From contig OZ242263.1 of assembly GCA_965207125.1 (NCBI GenBank), positions 1,674,001-1,738,000 on the forward strand: a stretch of 64,000 nt of DNA. Reading direction: 5' to 3'. Of the stretch, positions 17,198 to 25,744 are shown piece after piece. The notes beneath the pieces were generated by a model. It was given only the letters and a program-made list of their open reading frames with translations, was not told where the DNA came from and made no database searches. Origin of the DNA: G965207125 sp965207125. GTDB taxonomy: Bacteria; Pseudomonadota; Alphaproteobacteria; Puniceispirillales; UBA1172. A program made the position numbers and the translations under genes. Position 1 is the stretch's first letter; every line of letters begins with the position of its first letter.

Positions 17198-19114
17198 ATG
17201 AAAACACCATTATTGGATAAGGTCGTTATACCTGCGGATCTGCGCCGTCTCAATCAGAGAGATTTGCGCCAGTTCGCTGATGAATTACGGCAGGAAACGA
17301 TAGATGCTGTATCGCGAACCGGCGGGCATCTAGGAGCAGGGCTCGGTGTGATTGAACTGACTGTGGCGCTCCATTACGTCTTTAACACCCCGCAGGATAA
17401 AATCACTTGGGATGTTGGGCATCAGACTTACCCACATAAAATCATCACCGGACGCCGTGATCAAATTCGCACCTTACGTCAAGGTGGTGGTTTGTCAGGC
17501 TTTACCAAACGTGATGAATCCGAATATGACCCTTTCGGGGCCGCCCATTCCTCTACTTCAATTTCTTCAGCCTTAGGAATTGCGGTGGGGGGAGAGATGA
17601 AAGGCGAGAGCAAAAATGTTATCGCCGTGATCGGGGACGGCGCTATGAGTGCTGGAATGGCCTATGAAGCGATGAATAACGCGGGTGCGAGGAAAACACG
17701 CTTGATTGTTATTCTCAATGACAACGATATGTCTATTGCGCCTGCGGTCGGGGCGATGAGTGCTTATCTAAGCCGCCTTATTTCATCGCGTTCTTTTTTG
17801 TCGATCAGGCAGCTCGCGAAACAGGTAGCACGGCGATTCCCTACCGAAATTGAACGCACCGCCAAACGTGCTGAGGACGTGGCGCGGAGGCTTACTGGCA
17901 GTAATACCATGTTCTCGCAGCTTGGGTTTTACTACCTCGGGCCTGTCGACGGGCATGATATTGATCAACTGCTAGCGATTCTAACCAATTTGCGCGATGG
18001 TCCTCATGATGGCCCGATCTTGCTTCATCTCAGAACCGAAAAAGGCAAAGGCCATCCGTTCGCCACCGAAAGTGGTGAGAAATATCATGCTGTCCCTAGT
18101 TTTGATATCATCACAGGTGATCAGAAAAAATCTGTCACAACCGCCCCTAGCTATACCAATGTCTTTGCCGATCGCCTGATTAAACTCGCCGAGCATGACC
18201 CCGCGATTGTTGCTATTACCGCTGCTATGCCTTCAGGCACGGGGATTAATCGGTTCGCCGATCGATTCCCCTCTCGCAGTTTTGATGTTGGTATCGCCGA
18301 GCAACATGCTGTTACTTTCGCGGCTGGGCTAGCGACAGAAGGGCTTAAACCTTTTGCTACGATCTATTCAACTTTTCTGCAACGCGGTTATGATCAGGTG
18401 GTACATGATGTTGCCCTGCAAAAACTTCCTGTGCGTTTCGCCATTGATCGTGCGGGGCTTGTGGGGGCCGATGGTGCGACGCATGTTGGGGCTTATGATA
18501 TGACCTATCTTGGATGCCTGCCCAATATGATCGTTATGGCGCCAGCCGATGAGGCTGAACTTGCAGCGATGGTGAACACCGCCGCTGCGATTGATGATGG
18601 GCCTTCGGCTTTTCGCTATCCGCGCGGTGAGGGGGTTGGGGTGTCTATCTCCGATGATCTCACCCCGCTTGAGGTTGGCAAGGGCAGGATTATCCGTGAA
18701 GGCGAAAAACTTGCGCTTTTATCTGTAGGCACGAGACTCGCTGATTGTCTTAAAGTAGCGGAGCGTCTCGCCAAACATGATATTGATATCACCGTGGCGG
18801 ACGCTCGTTTCGTCAAGCCGATAGATCATGATCTTATCACCCGCCTTGCGCGTGAGCACCAAGCGATTATCACGGTCGAAGAAGGAAGTATCGGTGGGTT
18901 CGCCGCGCAGGTTACGCAATTCCTCGCTAATGGAGGCTTTATCGATAAAGGGCTCGCGCTTCGCATCATTACCCTGCCGGATCGCATGATCGATCATGAC
19001 ACCCAGGATAATCAGCGCGCTGAGGCGGGGGTTGATGCTGCGGGAATCATGACGGTGGCTCTTAATTTGCTTGGACTTGATCTCAAAGAGGTCGTCGCTG
19101 AGCTTTATGGTTAG
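17198..19114 (+). CDS. dxs: 1-deoxy-D-xylulose-5-phosphate synthase
   Basis: DXS joins pyruvate and glyceraldehyde 3-phosphate with thiamine diphosphate, the first step of the MEP isoprenoid pathway. The 638 residues match the family length. Visible motifs are GHLGAGLGV near residue 43, WDVGHQTYPHK near 70, the thiamine-binding GDGAMSAGMAYEAMNN near 146, GIAEQHAVTFAAGLA near 367 and DRAGLVGADGATHVG near 420. It follows ispA by 79 bp and overlaps tlyA by 8 bp, so the four genes from xseB to tlyA probably form one transcript. Confidence 0.97.
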   Translation: MKTPLLDKVVIPADLRRLNQRDLRQFADELRQETIDAVSRTGGHLGAGLGVIELTVALHYVFNTPQDKITWDVGHQTYPHKIITGRRDQIRTLRQGGGLSGFTKRDESEYDPFGAAHSSTSISSALGIAVGGEMKGESKNVIAVIGDGAMSAGMAYEAMNNAGARKTRLIVILNDNDMSIAPAVGAMSAYLSRLISSRSFLSIRQLAKQVARRFPTEIERTAKRAEDVARRLTGSNTMFSQLGFYYLGPVDGHDIDQLLAILTNLRDGPHDGPILLHLRTEKGKGHPFATESGEKYHAVPSFDIITGDQKKSVTTAPSYTNVFADRLIKLAEHDPAIVAITAAMPSGTGINRFADRFPSRSFDVGIAEQHAVTFAAGLATEGLKPFATIYSTFLQRGYDQVVHDVALQKLPVRFAIDRAGLVGADGATHVGAYDMTYLGCLPNMIVMAPADEAELAAMVNTAAAIDDGPSAFRYPRGEGVGVSISDDLTPLEVGKGRIIREGEKLALLSVGTRLADCLKVAERLAKHDIDITVADARFVKPIDHDLITRLAREHQAIITVEEGSIGGFAAQVTQFLANGGFIDKGLALRIITLPDRMIDHDTQDNQRAEAGVDAAGIMTVALNLLGLDLKEVVAELYG

Positions 19115-19856
19115 TCGCCAGAAAGAACGGCTTGATCATCTTCTGGTTCGTTTAGGTTTATCTGAAAGCCGTGAGAGGGCGCAAGCCCTGATTATGGCGG
19201 GGAAGGTTTATCGTGGTGAGGAAAAACTCACTAAAGCCGGACAAAAGATAGATAGCGACGCGCCCCTTTCTCTGCGTGGCAAAGCCCATCCTTATGTCTC
19301 GCGTGGCGGCCTTAAACTTGCAGCAGCTCTCGATTATTTTATCGCTCTTGATCCTCAAGGACTTGTGGCTATCGATATTGGTGCTAGCACTGGCGGTTTT
19401 ACCGATGTGTTGCTAGGGCGCGGTGCAAAACGTGTTTATGCGGTCGATGTTGGGCATGGACAACTAGACTGGACTCTCAGGCAGGATCCGCGAGTCGTGG
19501 TCATGGAACGCACGAATGCAAGGTATTTGACGCATAATGATATTCCCGATCGCGTTGATATCATCGTTGCTGATGTGTCGTTTATTTCGCTTAAAAAGGC
19601 GCTGCCGCCAAGCCTTGATTTTGCGCCGAGTGGGGCGTGGCTTGCTGCTCTGATCAAGCCGCAATTCGAAGTCGGAAAAGGACAAGTCGGTAAGGGCGGC
19701 GTGGTGCGAGAGGAGGCTCTTCACCAAAGCGTTCAAGATGATATCGAGGCATGGCTTACGACGGAAATGGGCTGGCAGGTTATTGGAATTATCGCCTCGC
19801 CGATTCTGGGGCCACAAGGCAATAAAGAATTTATTATTGTCGCAAAAAAGCCCTAG
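19107..19856 (+). CDS. tlyA: TlyA-family rRNA 2'-O-methyltransferase (hemolysin A homologue)
   Basis: TlyA proteins methylate ribose 2'-OH groups in 16S and/or 23S rRNA. The start at 19107 gives MVSRQKERLDHLL and an ATGGTTAG overlap with the dxs stop. The 249 residues begin with an S4 RNA-binding domain (about 6-65, with ERAQALIMAGKV). A FtsJ/RrmJ-like Rossmann domain follows, with the SAM-binding motif AIDIGASTGGFTD (near 90) and the KPQFEVGKG segment (near 188). The length is standard. The stop codon lies inside the stem of the terminator shared with aroC. Confidence 0.93.
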   Translation: MVSRQKERLDHLLVRLGLSESRERAQALIMAGKVYRGEEKLTKAGQKIDSDAPLSLRGKAHPYVSRGGLKLAAALDYFIALDPQGLVAIDIGASTGGFTDVLLGRGAKRVYAVDVGHGQLDWTLRQDPRVVVMERTNARYLTHNDIPDRVDIIVADVSFISLKKALPPSLDFAPSGAWLAALIKPQFEVGKGQVGKGGVVREEALHQSVQDDIEAWLTTEMGWQVIGIIASPILGPQGNKEFIIVAKKP

Positions 19857-19866
19857 CTTCTAGGGC
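19844..19866 (-). terminator. Rho-independent terminator of aroC, overlapping tlyA end
   Basis: GCCCTAG and CTAGGGC (19850-19856 and 19860-19866) form a perfect 7-bp stem with a 3-base loop. Read on the minus strand it is followed by six T's (A's at 19844-19849), a classic terminator for fabI-aroC. The stems also contain the tlyA stop (19854-19856) and the aroC stop (19860-19862). Confidence 0.85.
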
Positions 19867-20954
19867 GTTATCTTGCCGCATTGCGCTTCATGGCGCATCA
19901 GTAAATCGGTAAGAACAACCGCCATCATCGCCTCACCGATTGGCACTGCACGAATCCCCACACAAGGGTCGTGGCGGCCTTTGGTTTTGATTTCAACCTC
20001 ATGGCCGTCTTTGTCTATTGTCTTGCGGGGAGTGAGTATAGAACTTGTTGGTTTGACCACAAAACGTGCGAGCAGGGGTTGGCCTGATGAGATACCGCCC
20101 AAAACACCGCCGGCGTGATTGCTGGTAAAGATAGGGTTGCCTTTATCATCGATGCGCATTTCATCGCCTGCCTCAATGCCGGGAATCGCCGCTAGCGCGA
20201 AACCGCTACCGATCTCAACGCCTTTGACCGCATTAATACTCATCATCGCTGCTGCGAGATTAGCATCTAGTTTATTATAGACAGGACTGCCAATCCCGGC
20301 GGGGATTCCCTCACCAATAATTTCTATCACGGCTCCCGCTGATGATCCTTGTTTTCTAACCTGATTGAGAAACCTCTCCCATTCGGGAATTATTGTCGCA
20401 TCGGGGCAGAAAAACGGATTTTTGTCGCATTCATCCCAATTCCAGTTATCTCGGTTAATTGGCTTGTCGCCGATCTGGACTACCGCACCTCTGATCTGTA
20501 TATCGCCCAAGCGCTGTTGAAGAATTTTTCGCGCGATTGCTCCCGCCGCAACGCGCAAAGCGGTTTCTCTTGCTGATGACCGCCCCCCGCCGCGATAATC
20601 GCGAATTCCGTATTTGGCATCATAAGTGTAATCGGCGTGGCCGGGTCTGTAGGTTTTGGCGATCTCGCTGTAATCTTTCGACTTCTGGTCGGTATTTTCG
20701 ATCACCATGGCCACTGGCATGCCAGTGGTCTCGCCCTCGAAAATCCCCGAGAGAATCTTCACCTGATCATCTTCCTTGCGTTGGGTGACAAAATGCGATG
20801 TGCCTGGCTTGCGGCGGTCAAGCCACGGCTGAATATCACGTTCATTTAAGGCAATGCGGGGGGGGACGCCATCAACTACACAGCCGATAGCCGTGCCATG
20901 ACTCTCGCCAAAAGTCGTGAATCTGAACAAATCGCCAAAACTGTTGTCGCCCAT
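19860..20954 (-). CDS. aroC: Chorismate synthase
   Basis: AroC converts 5-enolpyruvylshikimate 3-phosphate to chorismate with reduced FMN, the last shared step to aromatic amino acids. The 364 residues have the three family signatures: GESHGTAIGCVVDGVPP (residues 13-29), a RGGGRSSARET segment near 125, and RHDPCVGIRAVPIGEAM near 330. The length is standard. It lies 4 bp downstream of fabI in the same direction and ends in a perfect terminator, so the pair is an operon. Confidence 0.97.
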   Translation of the reverse strand: MGDNSFGDLFRFTTFGESHGTAIGCVVDGVPPRIALNERDIQPWLDRRKPGTSHFVTQRKEDDQVKILSGIFEGETTGMPVAMVIENTDQKSKDYSEIAKTYRPGHADYTYDAKYGIRDYRGGGRSSARETALRVAAGAIARKILQQRLGDIQIRGAVVQIGDKPINRDNWNWDECDKNPFFCPDATIIPEWERFLNQVRKQGSSAGAVIEIIGEGIPAGIGSPVYNKLDANLAAAMMSINAVKGVEIGSGFALAAIPGIEAGDEMRIDDKGNPIFTSNHAGGVLGGISSGQPLLARFVVKPTSSILTPRKTIDKDGHEVEIKTKGRHDPCVGIRAVPIGEAMMAVVLTDLLMRHEAQCGKITP

Positions 20955-20958
20955 GACG

Positions 20959-21771
20959 CTAATTCACGGTTATATCAGGCGCATCAACGGCCTTCATGCC
21001 GACAACATGATAGCCACAGTCCACATGGTGAGTTTCACCCGTCACGCCGCTTGATAAATCAGACAGCAGATATACCGCCGTTCCACCAATATCCTCTAGG
21101 GTAACGTTTCGCTTTAGGGGTGAATTATAAGCGTTCCATTTCAGAATATACCTGAAATCACCAATTCCTGATGCGGCGAGAGTTTTCATCGGCCCTGCCG
21201 ACAGACTGTTGATTCTAATCCCGCGATCGCCAAGATCGGCGGCTAGGTAACGCACGGAAGATTCAAGCGCAGCTTTCGCGACTCCCATGACATTGTAATG
21301 CGGCATGACTTTTTCCGCACCATAGTAGGTCAAAGTTAAAACCGACCCGTTATCGTTCAGTATTGATGCCGCACGCTGAACGACTGCTGTCAGTGAATAA
21401 ACCGAAATATCCATCGTTTGGCTGAAATTATTGCGACTGGTGGTATAATAATGACCTTTTAATTCGTCCTTATCCGAATATGCGAGCGCATGAACAATGA
21501 AATCGAGCGAACCCCATTCCTTTTTCAACGCTGCAAAAACCTGATCAAGGGCCTTGTCATCAGTTACCTCGCAAGGCAAAATTACCGATGAGCCGATCTG
21601 CTCAGCGAGTGGTCTTAAGCGTTTTTCAAGCGTCTCATTCTGATACGTGAGAGCAATCTCAGCCCCTGCGTGATGTGCTGCGAGTGCGATTCCCCAGCCG
21701 ATTGACCGATCATTGGCGACCCCCATTATTAATCCCCGCCGGCCCTTAAGCAATCCGTTCGTGTCTGTCAT
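20959..21771 (-). CDS. fabI: Enoyl-[acyl-carrier-protein] reductase FabI
   Basis: FabI reduces the enoyl-ACP double bond with NADH in the last step of each fatty acid elongation cycle, a step targeted by triclosan-type inhibitors. The 270 residues form a short-chain dehydrogenase fold. The cofactor loop is GVANDRSIGWGIA (about residues 17-29). The catalytic tyrosine and lysine are in YNVMGVAKAAL (near 159-166), and the C-terminal GETHHVDCGYHVVGM is typical of FabI. It is transcribed with aroC from a promoter at 21801-21828. Confidence 0.96.
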   Translation of the reverse strand: MTDTNGLLKGRRGLIMGVANDRSIGWGIALAAHHAGAEIALTYQNETLEKRLRPLAEQIGSSVILPCEVTDDKALDQVFAALKKEWGSLDFIVHALAYSDKDELKGHYYTTSRNNFSQTMDISVYSLTAVVQRAASILNDNGSVLTLTYYGAEKVMPHYNVMGVAKAALESSVRYLAADLGDRGIRINSLSAGPMKTLAASGIGDFRYILKWNAYNSPLKRNVTLEDIGGTAVYLLSDLSSGVTGETHHVDCGYHVVGMKAVDAPDITVN

Positions 21772-21800
21772 TGTTCTCTTGGTATCCTTTCCCGAGGATC

Positions 21801-21828
21801 ACTATACACCATATCCCGCACGGGGCAA
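21801..21828 (-). promoter_or_regulatory. Sigma-70-type promoter for fabI-aroC
   Basis: On the minus strand TTGCCC (21823-21828) and TATAGT (21801-21806) are separated by 16 bases. The predicted start, near 21794, leaves a leader of about 23 bases before the fabI ATG. Confidence 0.55.
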
Positions 21829-21865
21829 GGGCACCACGGCGGTCAAGGGCGTGAGATTTTCTGGA

Positions 21866-22426
21866 TTAGCGGATGCTGTAAGTTATTCTGCGATTAACGC
21901 GGATATCATCGCCGATCTGGTATTTCCTCTTGCTCTCAAGAGCGATAACCTCATCATCCACCAGAACGCTTAATTTGTAGCCTTTAATCGTCTCGATGCG
22001 TTCTTCATGAAGAGTAGTGATCTCCTCGCAAACATCCCGTTGGCGATAGCTGACAATCTGCTCGCGGCTCGAAGTTCTATTTCTGGTGACCTCATGTCCT
22101 AAAAGTGCACCTGCAACGGCCCCGACGGCCCCTGCGCCCTTGTCATTGCTGACTTCATTGCCGATGACTGAGCCGAGCACACCGCCGATAATCACGCCGC
22201 CAAGCGTATGGCCGTCATTGTTTTGCTGCACTCGCCTATAGACTGGAACTTCTTCAGTGTGGCACACTGTTTCCCTGACCGGTGTCTTTTGAATATGAGA
22301 TGAAATGATCGGCGAGATGTCTTCAACCGTGCCAGTTACGCGGTCAGTGTTGGTGGCGGCTGACGCTACCATCGTGATTGAAAAACTCGCCGTCAATAAA
22401 GGGATAAGGCGCAGAAACATTTTCAT
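21866..22426 (-). CDS. Glycine-zipper 2TM domain envelope protein (17 kDa surface antigen-like)
   Basis: The 186-residue protein has a Sec signal peptide (about 1-22, ending VASAATN) with no lipobox cysteine. It contains a glycine-zipper segment (about 84-120: GGVIIGGVLGSVIGNEV and GAGAVGAVAGALLGHEV) like the Rickettsia 17 kDa antigen family. That segment usually packs as two membrane helices in the cell envelope. Paired cysteines occur outside it (ETVCHTEE and QRDVCEEI). The start at 22426 is favoured by GGAGG five bases upstream; other in-frame ATGs are close by. The exact role is unknown. It faces pdxH across a short divergent gap. Confidence 0.8.
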   Translation of the reverse strand: MKMFLRLIPLLTASFSITMVASAATNTDRVTGTVEDISPIISSHIQKTPVRETVCHTEEVPVYRRVQQNNDGHTLGGVIIGGVLGSVIGNEVSNDKGAGAVGAVAGALLGHEVTRNRTSSREQIVSYRQRDVCEEITTLHEERIETIKGYKLSVLVDDEVIALESKRKYQIGDDIRVNRRITYSIR

Positions 22427-22492
22427 CATGTCCTCCATTGTGTATCTAACTACAGTATAGAGCTTTCAGTTACTAATTTCAACCACAGCGTC

Positions 22493-22522
22493 TTGACAGC
22501 CTAGCAAAGGCCAAGACATGAT
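22493..22522 (+). promoter_or_regulatory. Candidate pdxH promoter within an inverted repeat
   Basis: TTGACA (22493-22498) is followed 18 bases later by CATGAT (22517-22522, four of six consensus bases). Transcription would start near 22529, almost at the pdxH ATG, giving a leader of only a few bases. GTCTTG (22490-22495) and CAAGAC (22512-22517) form an inverted repeat around it. Confidence 0.35.
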
Positions 22523-22531
22523 GACAAGATA

Positions 22532-23143
22532 ATGGTTGGCACTACTTTTAACCCGGTCGGTAAAAATCCTTTCCTGCTGTTGCGCGGTTGGTTCGATGAA
22601 GCTTGCACGACTGAAATTAGCGACCCTGGTGCAATGACCCTCGCCAGTGTTGCTGAAAACGGCTGGCCTTCGGCGCGAATCGTCTTGATGAAGGGTATAG
22701 ATGATCATTCAGTCCATTTTTATACCAACTATACCAGCCGCAAGGCGATCGAGCTTGAGGCCACCAAAATGGCTGCGCTTTGTTTTCACTGGAAATCGCT
22801 ACGGCGGCAAGTGAGGATGGTCGGACATGTCTCACGACTCGATGAGGCGTCTTCTGATGCTTATTTTGCATCACGCCCTTACGAAAGCTGTATCGGGGCC
22901 TGGGCGTCAGATCAATCTGCGCCGCTAGAAAGCCGAGAGGTTCTCGAAGAAAATCTAGCTCAATTTACAGAGAAATATCCTCAAAACCCTCCAAGACCAA
23001 AGCATTGGGGTGGATATCGACTCACGCCAGTCGAGTTTGAATTCTGGCAAGAAGGTCAATCACGACTTCATGACCGATTCCGTTTTACTAAAGATGGTGA
23101 TGAGGTGAATAACCACTGGATTGCAACAAGATTGTATCCCTGA
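22532..23143 (+). CDS. pdxH: Pyridoxamine 5'-phosphate oxidase
   Basis: PdxH is an FMN enzyme that oxidises pyridoxine or pyridoxamine 5'-phosphate to pyridoxal 5'-phosphate in the cytoplasm. The 203 residues show the FMN/substrate segment PSARIVLMKG (near 47), the FYTNYTSRKA segment (near 66), and the C-terminal signature EFWQEGQSRLHDRF (near 169), which contacts PLP and FMN. The length matches alphaproteobacterial enzymes. There is no ribosome binding site at the ATG; the candidate promoter makes the message nearly leaderless. PLP is used by the aminotransferase at 50503, but that is not evidence of a functional link. Confidence 0.95.
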   Translation: MVGTTFNPVGKNPFLLLRGWFDEACTTEISDPGAMTLASVAENGWPSARIVLMKGIDDHSVHFYTNYTSRKAIELEATKMAALCFHWKSLRRQVRMVGHVSRLDEASSDAYFASRPYESCIGAWASDQSAPLESREVLEENLAQFTEKYPQNPPRPKHWGGYRLTPVEFEFWQEGQSRLHDRFRFTKDGDEVNNHWIATRLYP

Positions 23144-23270
23144 AAACTCCGGTCTCTCGCGCTATTTGGGTGTATCAGGAAGGATTATGTCGTTTGGCGA
23201 ATGCTTTTTCGTGGCTTTTCTATTAGAATTGTGTGGAAAATCTGATCAATAACATAGGCGGAGGAGAAAC

Positions 23271-25709
23271 ATGAAAAATCAGGCGCGAGCGGTTGTTATT
23301 GGTGGCGGCGTTGTCGGGGTGTCGATGGCTTATCATCTGGCGAAAAAAGGCTGGGATGACGTTATGCTGATTGAACGCAAAGAACTCACTTCAGGGTCAA
23401 CTTGGCATGCTGCAGGGTTACTGCCTCTATTTAATATGTCTTATTCAGTCGGGCAGGTGCATAAATACTCAGTTAAATTCTATCAGGACTTAGAGCGCGA
23501 AACCGGTATGAATGTTGGCTTCCGTAAAGTGTCCAATATCCGCTTGGCTAGTACGTCTGAACGCTGGGATGAATATATGCAATACGCCGGTGTTGCTGAT
23601 ACCATCGGCATTGATGTATCGCGTCTTACTCCCCAAGAGGTCAAGGAAATCTGGCCGATGTGCAATATAGAAGGTCTGGTCGGTGCGATCAGACATCCCG
23701 AAGACGGTTATATCCAACCCGCTGATCTAACACAGGCTATGGCGAAAGGCGCGCGTGATTTAGGGGCCACTATCCATCGCAACACCGTGGTTACCGCGAT
23801 CACAAAAAAACCTTCGGGTGAATGGGAAGTTATCACCGATAAAGGCACGGTTACTTGCGAGCATGTCATTTCTTGCACTGGTAATTTTGCTCGAAAAACT
23901 GGTGAGATGGTCGGGCTTAACGTGCCAGTGATTCCGGTTGAGCATCAATATATCGTCACCGAAGCTCATCCTGAGATAAAAGCGAGACACGAAAATAACC
24001 TGCCTGAGATGGGTGTTTTGAGAGACAGTGATAACGGATGGTATCTGCGTGAGGAAGCGGGAGGGTTGATTCTTGGTCCCTACGAGCACGGTGCGCCGGC
24101 TTGTTATGTTAATCCCCCTGATGATGATAGTGAGTATGAACTGTTTCAGGAAGATCTAGAACGCATTGAGGGTCATATCGAAAGCGCCATTTTCCGCGTA
24201 CCCGCATTTGGTGAGGTTGGTGTTAAGAAAGTTTATAACGGCGCGATTGCTTATACTCCTGATGGCAACCCGATTATCGGCCCTGCACCGGGACTGCGCA
24301 ATTTCTGGCTGAGTGAAGGGCATTCATTTGGCGTTACCGCTGCGGGCGGAGCAGGGTGGCAACTCGCGGAATGGATCGTTGAGGGTGAGCCGACCATAGA
24401 TATGTCAGGTGTTGATCCGCGTCGCTTCGGCGGCTACGCCACCAAGAGCTACTTGATCGAGAAAAACGAGGAAGCTTACGCCAATGTCTTCACTACTCAT
24501 TATCCTGATGAGGAAAGAGAGGCCGCAAGACCTCTGCGTACCGCCCCTTGTTATGATCGCATGAAAAACCTTGGGGCGGTGTTCGGTGCAAAATTTGGTT
24601 GGGAGCGTCCCAATTGGTTCGCGCCCGAAGGCATCAAACAGGAAGATCACTGGTCGTTCAGAAGGTCTGAGTGGTTTGTACATGTTGGCAATGAGATTAA
24701 AAACACTACTAGAAATGTTGGGGTGCTCGATATGACCGCTTTTGCCAAAGCCCGGATCAGCGGCGGGGGTGCAGAAGAGTTTCTCGATCGGCTTGTTGCT
24801 AATCGGATTCCGAAAAAAATTGGGAGGGTTAATCTCTGCCACGCTCTATCGCCTAGTGGCGGCGTTCATTCCGAATTTACAATTATCCGAGAGGCGCATG
24901 ATAGTTTCTATGTTGTTTCGGCGGGGGCTTTGCAGGCTGTCGATCATGACTGGATCAGAAAACATATGCCGCAGGATGGTAGCGTTACTTTAACAAATCT
25001 CACCAATGCGATGGGAGTGCTGGTGGTCGCAGGTCCAAAATCGCGAGAGCTCATGCAGCGTACCAGTGCGCGGTTCGATTTTTCCAACGAATCCTTTCCG
25101 TGGCTGTCATCACAATGGATCGATGTCGGGCTCGCGCCAAGCCTTGCGGCCCGGGTTAATTTTGTTGGTGAACTTGGTTGGGAACTTCATCACCCCATCG
25201 AATATCAGAATCATATCTTTGATCGTTTGATCGAGGCGGGTGAAGATCTTGGGCTAAAACCTTTTGGGATCAGAGCCATGGATTCGATGCGAATGGAAAA
25301 ATCTTATCGGATGGTTGGCACTGAATTATCAGTTGAATACGCTGCACTCGAATCAGGGCTAGACAGATTTATTCACCTCAATAAAGGCGATTTTATCGGC
25401 AGAGATGGGCTGGTGCGCTGGCAGGAAAAGGGCTTCAAAAATACGCTGGTCACGCTAGAGGTGGCCGATGTCACTGATGCTGATGCGATTGGTGGCAATC
25501 CGATTTATCATAACGGCGAGATGGTGGGGCGCGCGACCTCAGGCAATTATGGTTTCCGCGTCAAAACCTCGTTGGCGATGGCTATGATACCACCAGACCT
25601 TGCCGTCCATGGCACAAAATTTGAAATAGATATTCTTGGTGCGCGTTATCCTGCAACCATTATCGATGACAGCCCGTTTGATTCTGATAACCAGCAACTG
25701 AGAGCGTGA
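23271..25709 (+). CDS. FAD-dependent dimethylglycine dehydrogenase-like oxidoreductase with GcvT domain
   Basis: The 812 residues match the dimethylglycine/sarcosine dehydrogenase family. These enzymes oxidise an N-methyl group and pass the carbon to tetrahydrofolate. A DAO-type FAD domain comes first, with VVIGGGVVGVSMAYHLA (residues 8-24) and GSTWHAAG near 42; the histidine there is the covalent FAD site in the mammalian enzyme. An FAO-like middle domain (about 370-430) and a GcvT folate-binding domain (about 440-720) with its C-terminal barrel (about 720-810) follow. The ribosome binding site GGAGGAG is strong. The gene is 35 bp from the MttB-family gene and convergent with soxBDAG, so dimethylglycine is the most likely substrate; sarcosine is the alternative. 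Confidence 0.88.
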   Translation: MKNQARAVVIGGGVVGVSMAYHLAKKGWDDVMLIERKELTSGSTWHAAGLLPLFNMSYSVGQVHKYSVKFYQDLERETGMNVGFRKVSNIRLASTSERWDEYMQYAGVADTIGIDVSRLTPQEVKEIWPMCNIEGLVGAIRHPEDGYIQPADLTQAMAKGARDLGATIHRNTVVTAITKKPSGEWEVITDKGTVTCEHVISCTGNFARKTGEMVGLNVPVIPVEHQYIVTEAHPEIKARHENNLPEMGVLRDSDNGWYLREEAGGLILGPYEHGAPACYVNPPDDDSEYELFQEDLERIEGHIESAIFRVPAFGEVGVKKVYNGAIAYTPDGNPIIGPAPGLRNFWLSEGHSFGVTAAGGAGWQLAEWIVEGEPTIDMSGVDPRRFGGYATKSYLIEKNEEAYANVFTTHYPDEEREAARPLRTAPCYDRMKNLGAVFGAKFGWERPNWFAPEGIKQEDHWSFRRSEWFVHVGNEIKNTTRNVGVLDMTAFAKARISGGGAEEFLDRLVANRIPKKIGRVNLCHALSPSGGVHSEFTIIREAHDSFYVVSAGALQAVDHDWIRKHMPQDGSVTLTNLTNAMGVLVVAGPKSRELMQRTSARFDFSNESFPWLSSQWIDVGLAPSLAARVNFVGELGWELHHPIEYQNHIFDRLIEAGEDLGLKPFGIRAMDSMRMEKSYRMVGTELSVEYAALESGLDRFIHLNKGDFIGRDGLVRWQEKGFKNTLVTLEVADVTDADAIGGNPIYHNGEMVGRATSGNYGFRVKTSLAMAMIPPDLAVHGTKFEIDILGARYPATIIDDSPFDSDNQQLRA

Positions 25710-25744
25710 TAACACACCAAAACTAGACATGATGAGAGTTTGCC

